Notes under the pieces: generated by a model
Databases searched by the model: none
The model's input: only the letters and a program-made list of their open reading frames with translations
What the model was told of the DNA's origin: nothing
Made by a program: the position numbers and the translations under genes
Source: DATAYF01 sp036272735
Lineage (GTDB): Bacteria; Chloroflexota; Ktedonobacteria; Ktedonobacterales; Ktedonobacteraceae
Direction: 5' to 3'
Length of the DNA: 9,344 nt
Assembly: GCA_036272735.1 (NCBI GenBank)
Contig: DATAYF010000001.1
Location: forward strand, 1 to 9,344
Shown: positions 8,348 through 9,344 of the stretch, one piece after another
How positions within the stretch are numbered: position 1 is the first letter of the stretch
Layout of the letters: each line of letters starts with the position of its first letter

Positions 8348-9344
8348 GTATCAATGGAATCAGCGTCACGTCGCTGTCGCCCGTGTGTTTGCGCCGCAAA
8401 TGATCGAGCCAGATAATCAAGACGACCATCGTCACAAAGACCAGCGCCAGGCCGATCAACTTGTAGATGCGTGGGAAGTTCACGGCCAGGATGCCGAAGA
8501 TCAGTGTCAGACCGTAGAGGATGTAGCAGATCTGGCGTGGGCTCAGCCCCGTGGCGAGCAAACGGTGGTGCAGATGGGTCTTGTCGGCGTGTGTAGGCGA
8601 GTAGCCGTGGCGCACACGGTTAATGATGACCAGGGCCATGTCGAGAATGGGCACGCCCATCACCATCAGAGCCAGGGCCACCTTCGCCCCACCGATAATC
8701 GAGAGTACCGCCAGGCCCAGGCCCAGGAATTGCGAACCGGTATCACCCATAAAAATCCTGGCGGGGTTCCAGTTATGCGGCAAGAAGCCGAGCACCGCGC
8801 CGGTAAAGATCGCTGCCAATAGCGCAATCGTGTGCTGCCCCAGTATCCAGCTTGTCACGGCGATAAACAGGGCCGCGATACCACACACGCCCGTTGCCAA
8901 ACCATCCACGCCATCGGTCCAGTTCACCGCATTCATCATGCCCACCATCCAGAACCAGGTAAAAATCACCGAGGGAATGACTGCCCAGATAAAGCCGTGG
9001 CTATTGATAAATTGGGTACTGTGAATAAATAGCGTAATTTCCGGTTTTAAATACCAGGGTGTCGCAGCGTTGGCCGCGCTGGAGCCGAGGGGATTGCTGA
9101 AACCGAACAGCAGCACGCCATGAAAGCGATCAACCCACGGACCAAGCACAATCAAAATTGCCACGGTCTGGAAAAACAGCTTGGTGAGCGGCTTGAGTCC
9201 TTTGATATCATCGAACACGTGCACAATCACAATCAGCGTGGCCGCGCACAGAAATAGCCAGTAGCTGGTCAGTTCGGACCAGTAGCCGTTGGCTTGTTTG
9301 ACTTGCAGGTCGGGATCGAACGTGTAGAGGGCTACCGAGACGAT

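Overview
The window carries ordinary housekeeping genes of a Gram-positive-type (monoderm-like) bacterium with moderate-to-high GC and good Shine-Dalgarno sites. The mix of a T-box-controlled serS, a long UvrA with extra linkers, a Gram-positive-style signal peptidase and a WecA/TagO-type transferase would fit Chloroflexota, possibly Ktedonobacteria. That placement is inference from general features, not from a marker gene. No complete undescribed system is visible.

Layout from left to right. The 3' end of a YfcE-type metallophosphoesterase (+) meets serS (-) head-on across a perfect 23-bp hairpin that can stop transcription both ways. The serS leader (about 1592-1918) is a well-formed T-box riboswitch with a UCC serine specifier, T-box bulge, antiterminator and terminator, behind a sigma70-type promoter at 1948-1976. 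Divergent from it is an aldo/keto reductase (+) with its own terminator, then a small membrane-anchored protein of unknown function (+), then lepB (-), which meets it across a 26-bp palindrome. A 494-bp divergent spacer separates lepB from uvrA (+). The right end is a WecA/TagO/MraY-family phosphoglycosyl transferase (-) that runs off the window and overlaps the 3' end of uvrA by 59 bp.

Genes alternate in strand, so most are likely single transcription units. The functions are independent: tRNA charging, redox metabolism, signal-peptide cleavage, nucleotide excision repair and cell-envelope polymer initiation.

The least ordinary feature is a 69-bp dispersed repeat (59/69 identical, no gaps). 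One copy lies inside the serS T-box leader, just ahead of the antiterminator. The other lies in the lepB-uvrA spacer in opposite orientation. Its differences do not fall mainly at third codon positions, so it looks like a non-coding mobile or REP-like repeat. A LexA-like site over the uvrA start region and a uvrA terminator embedded in the neighbouring coding sequence are also worth checking.
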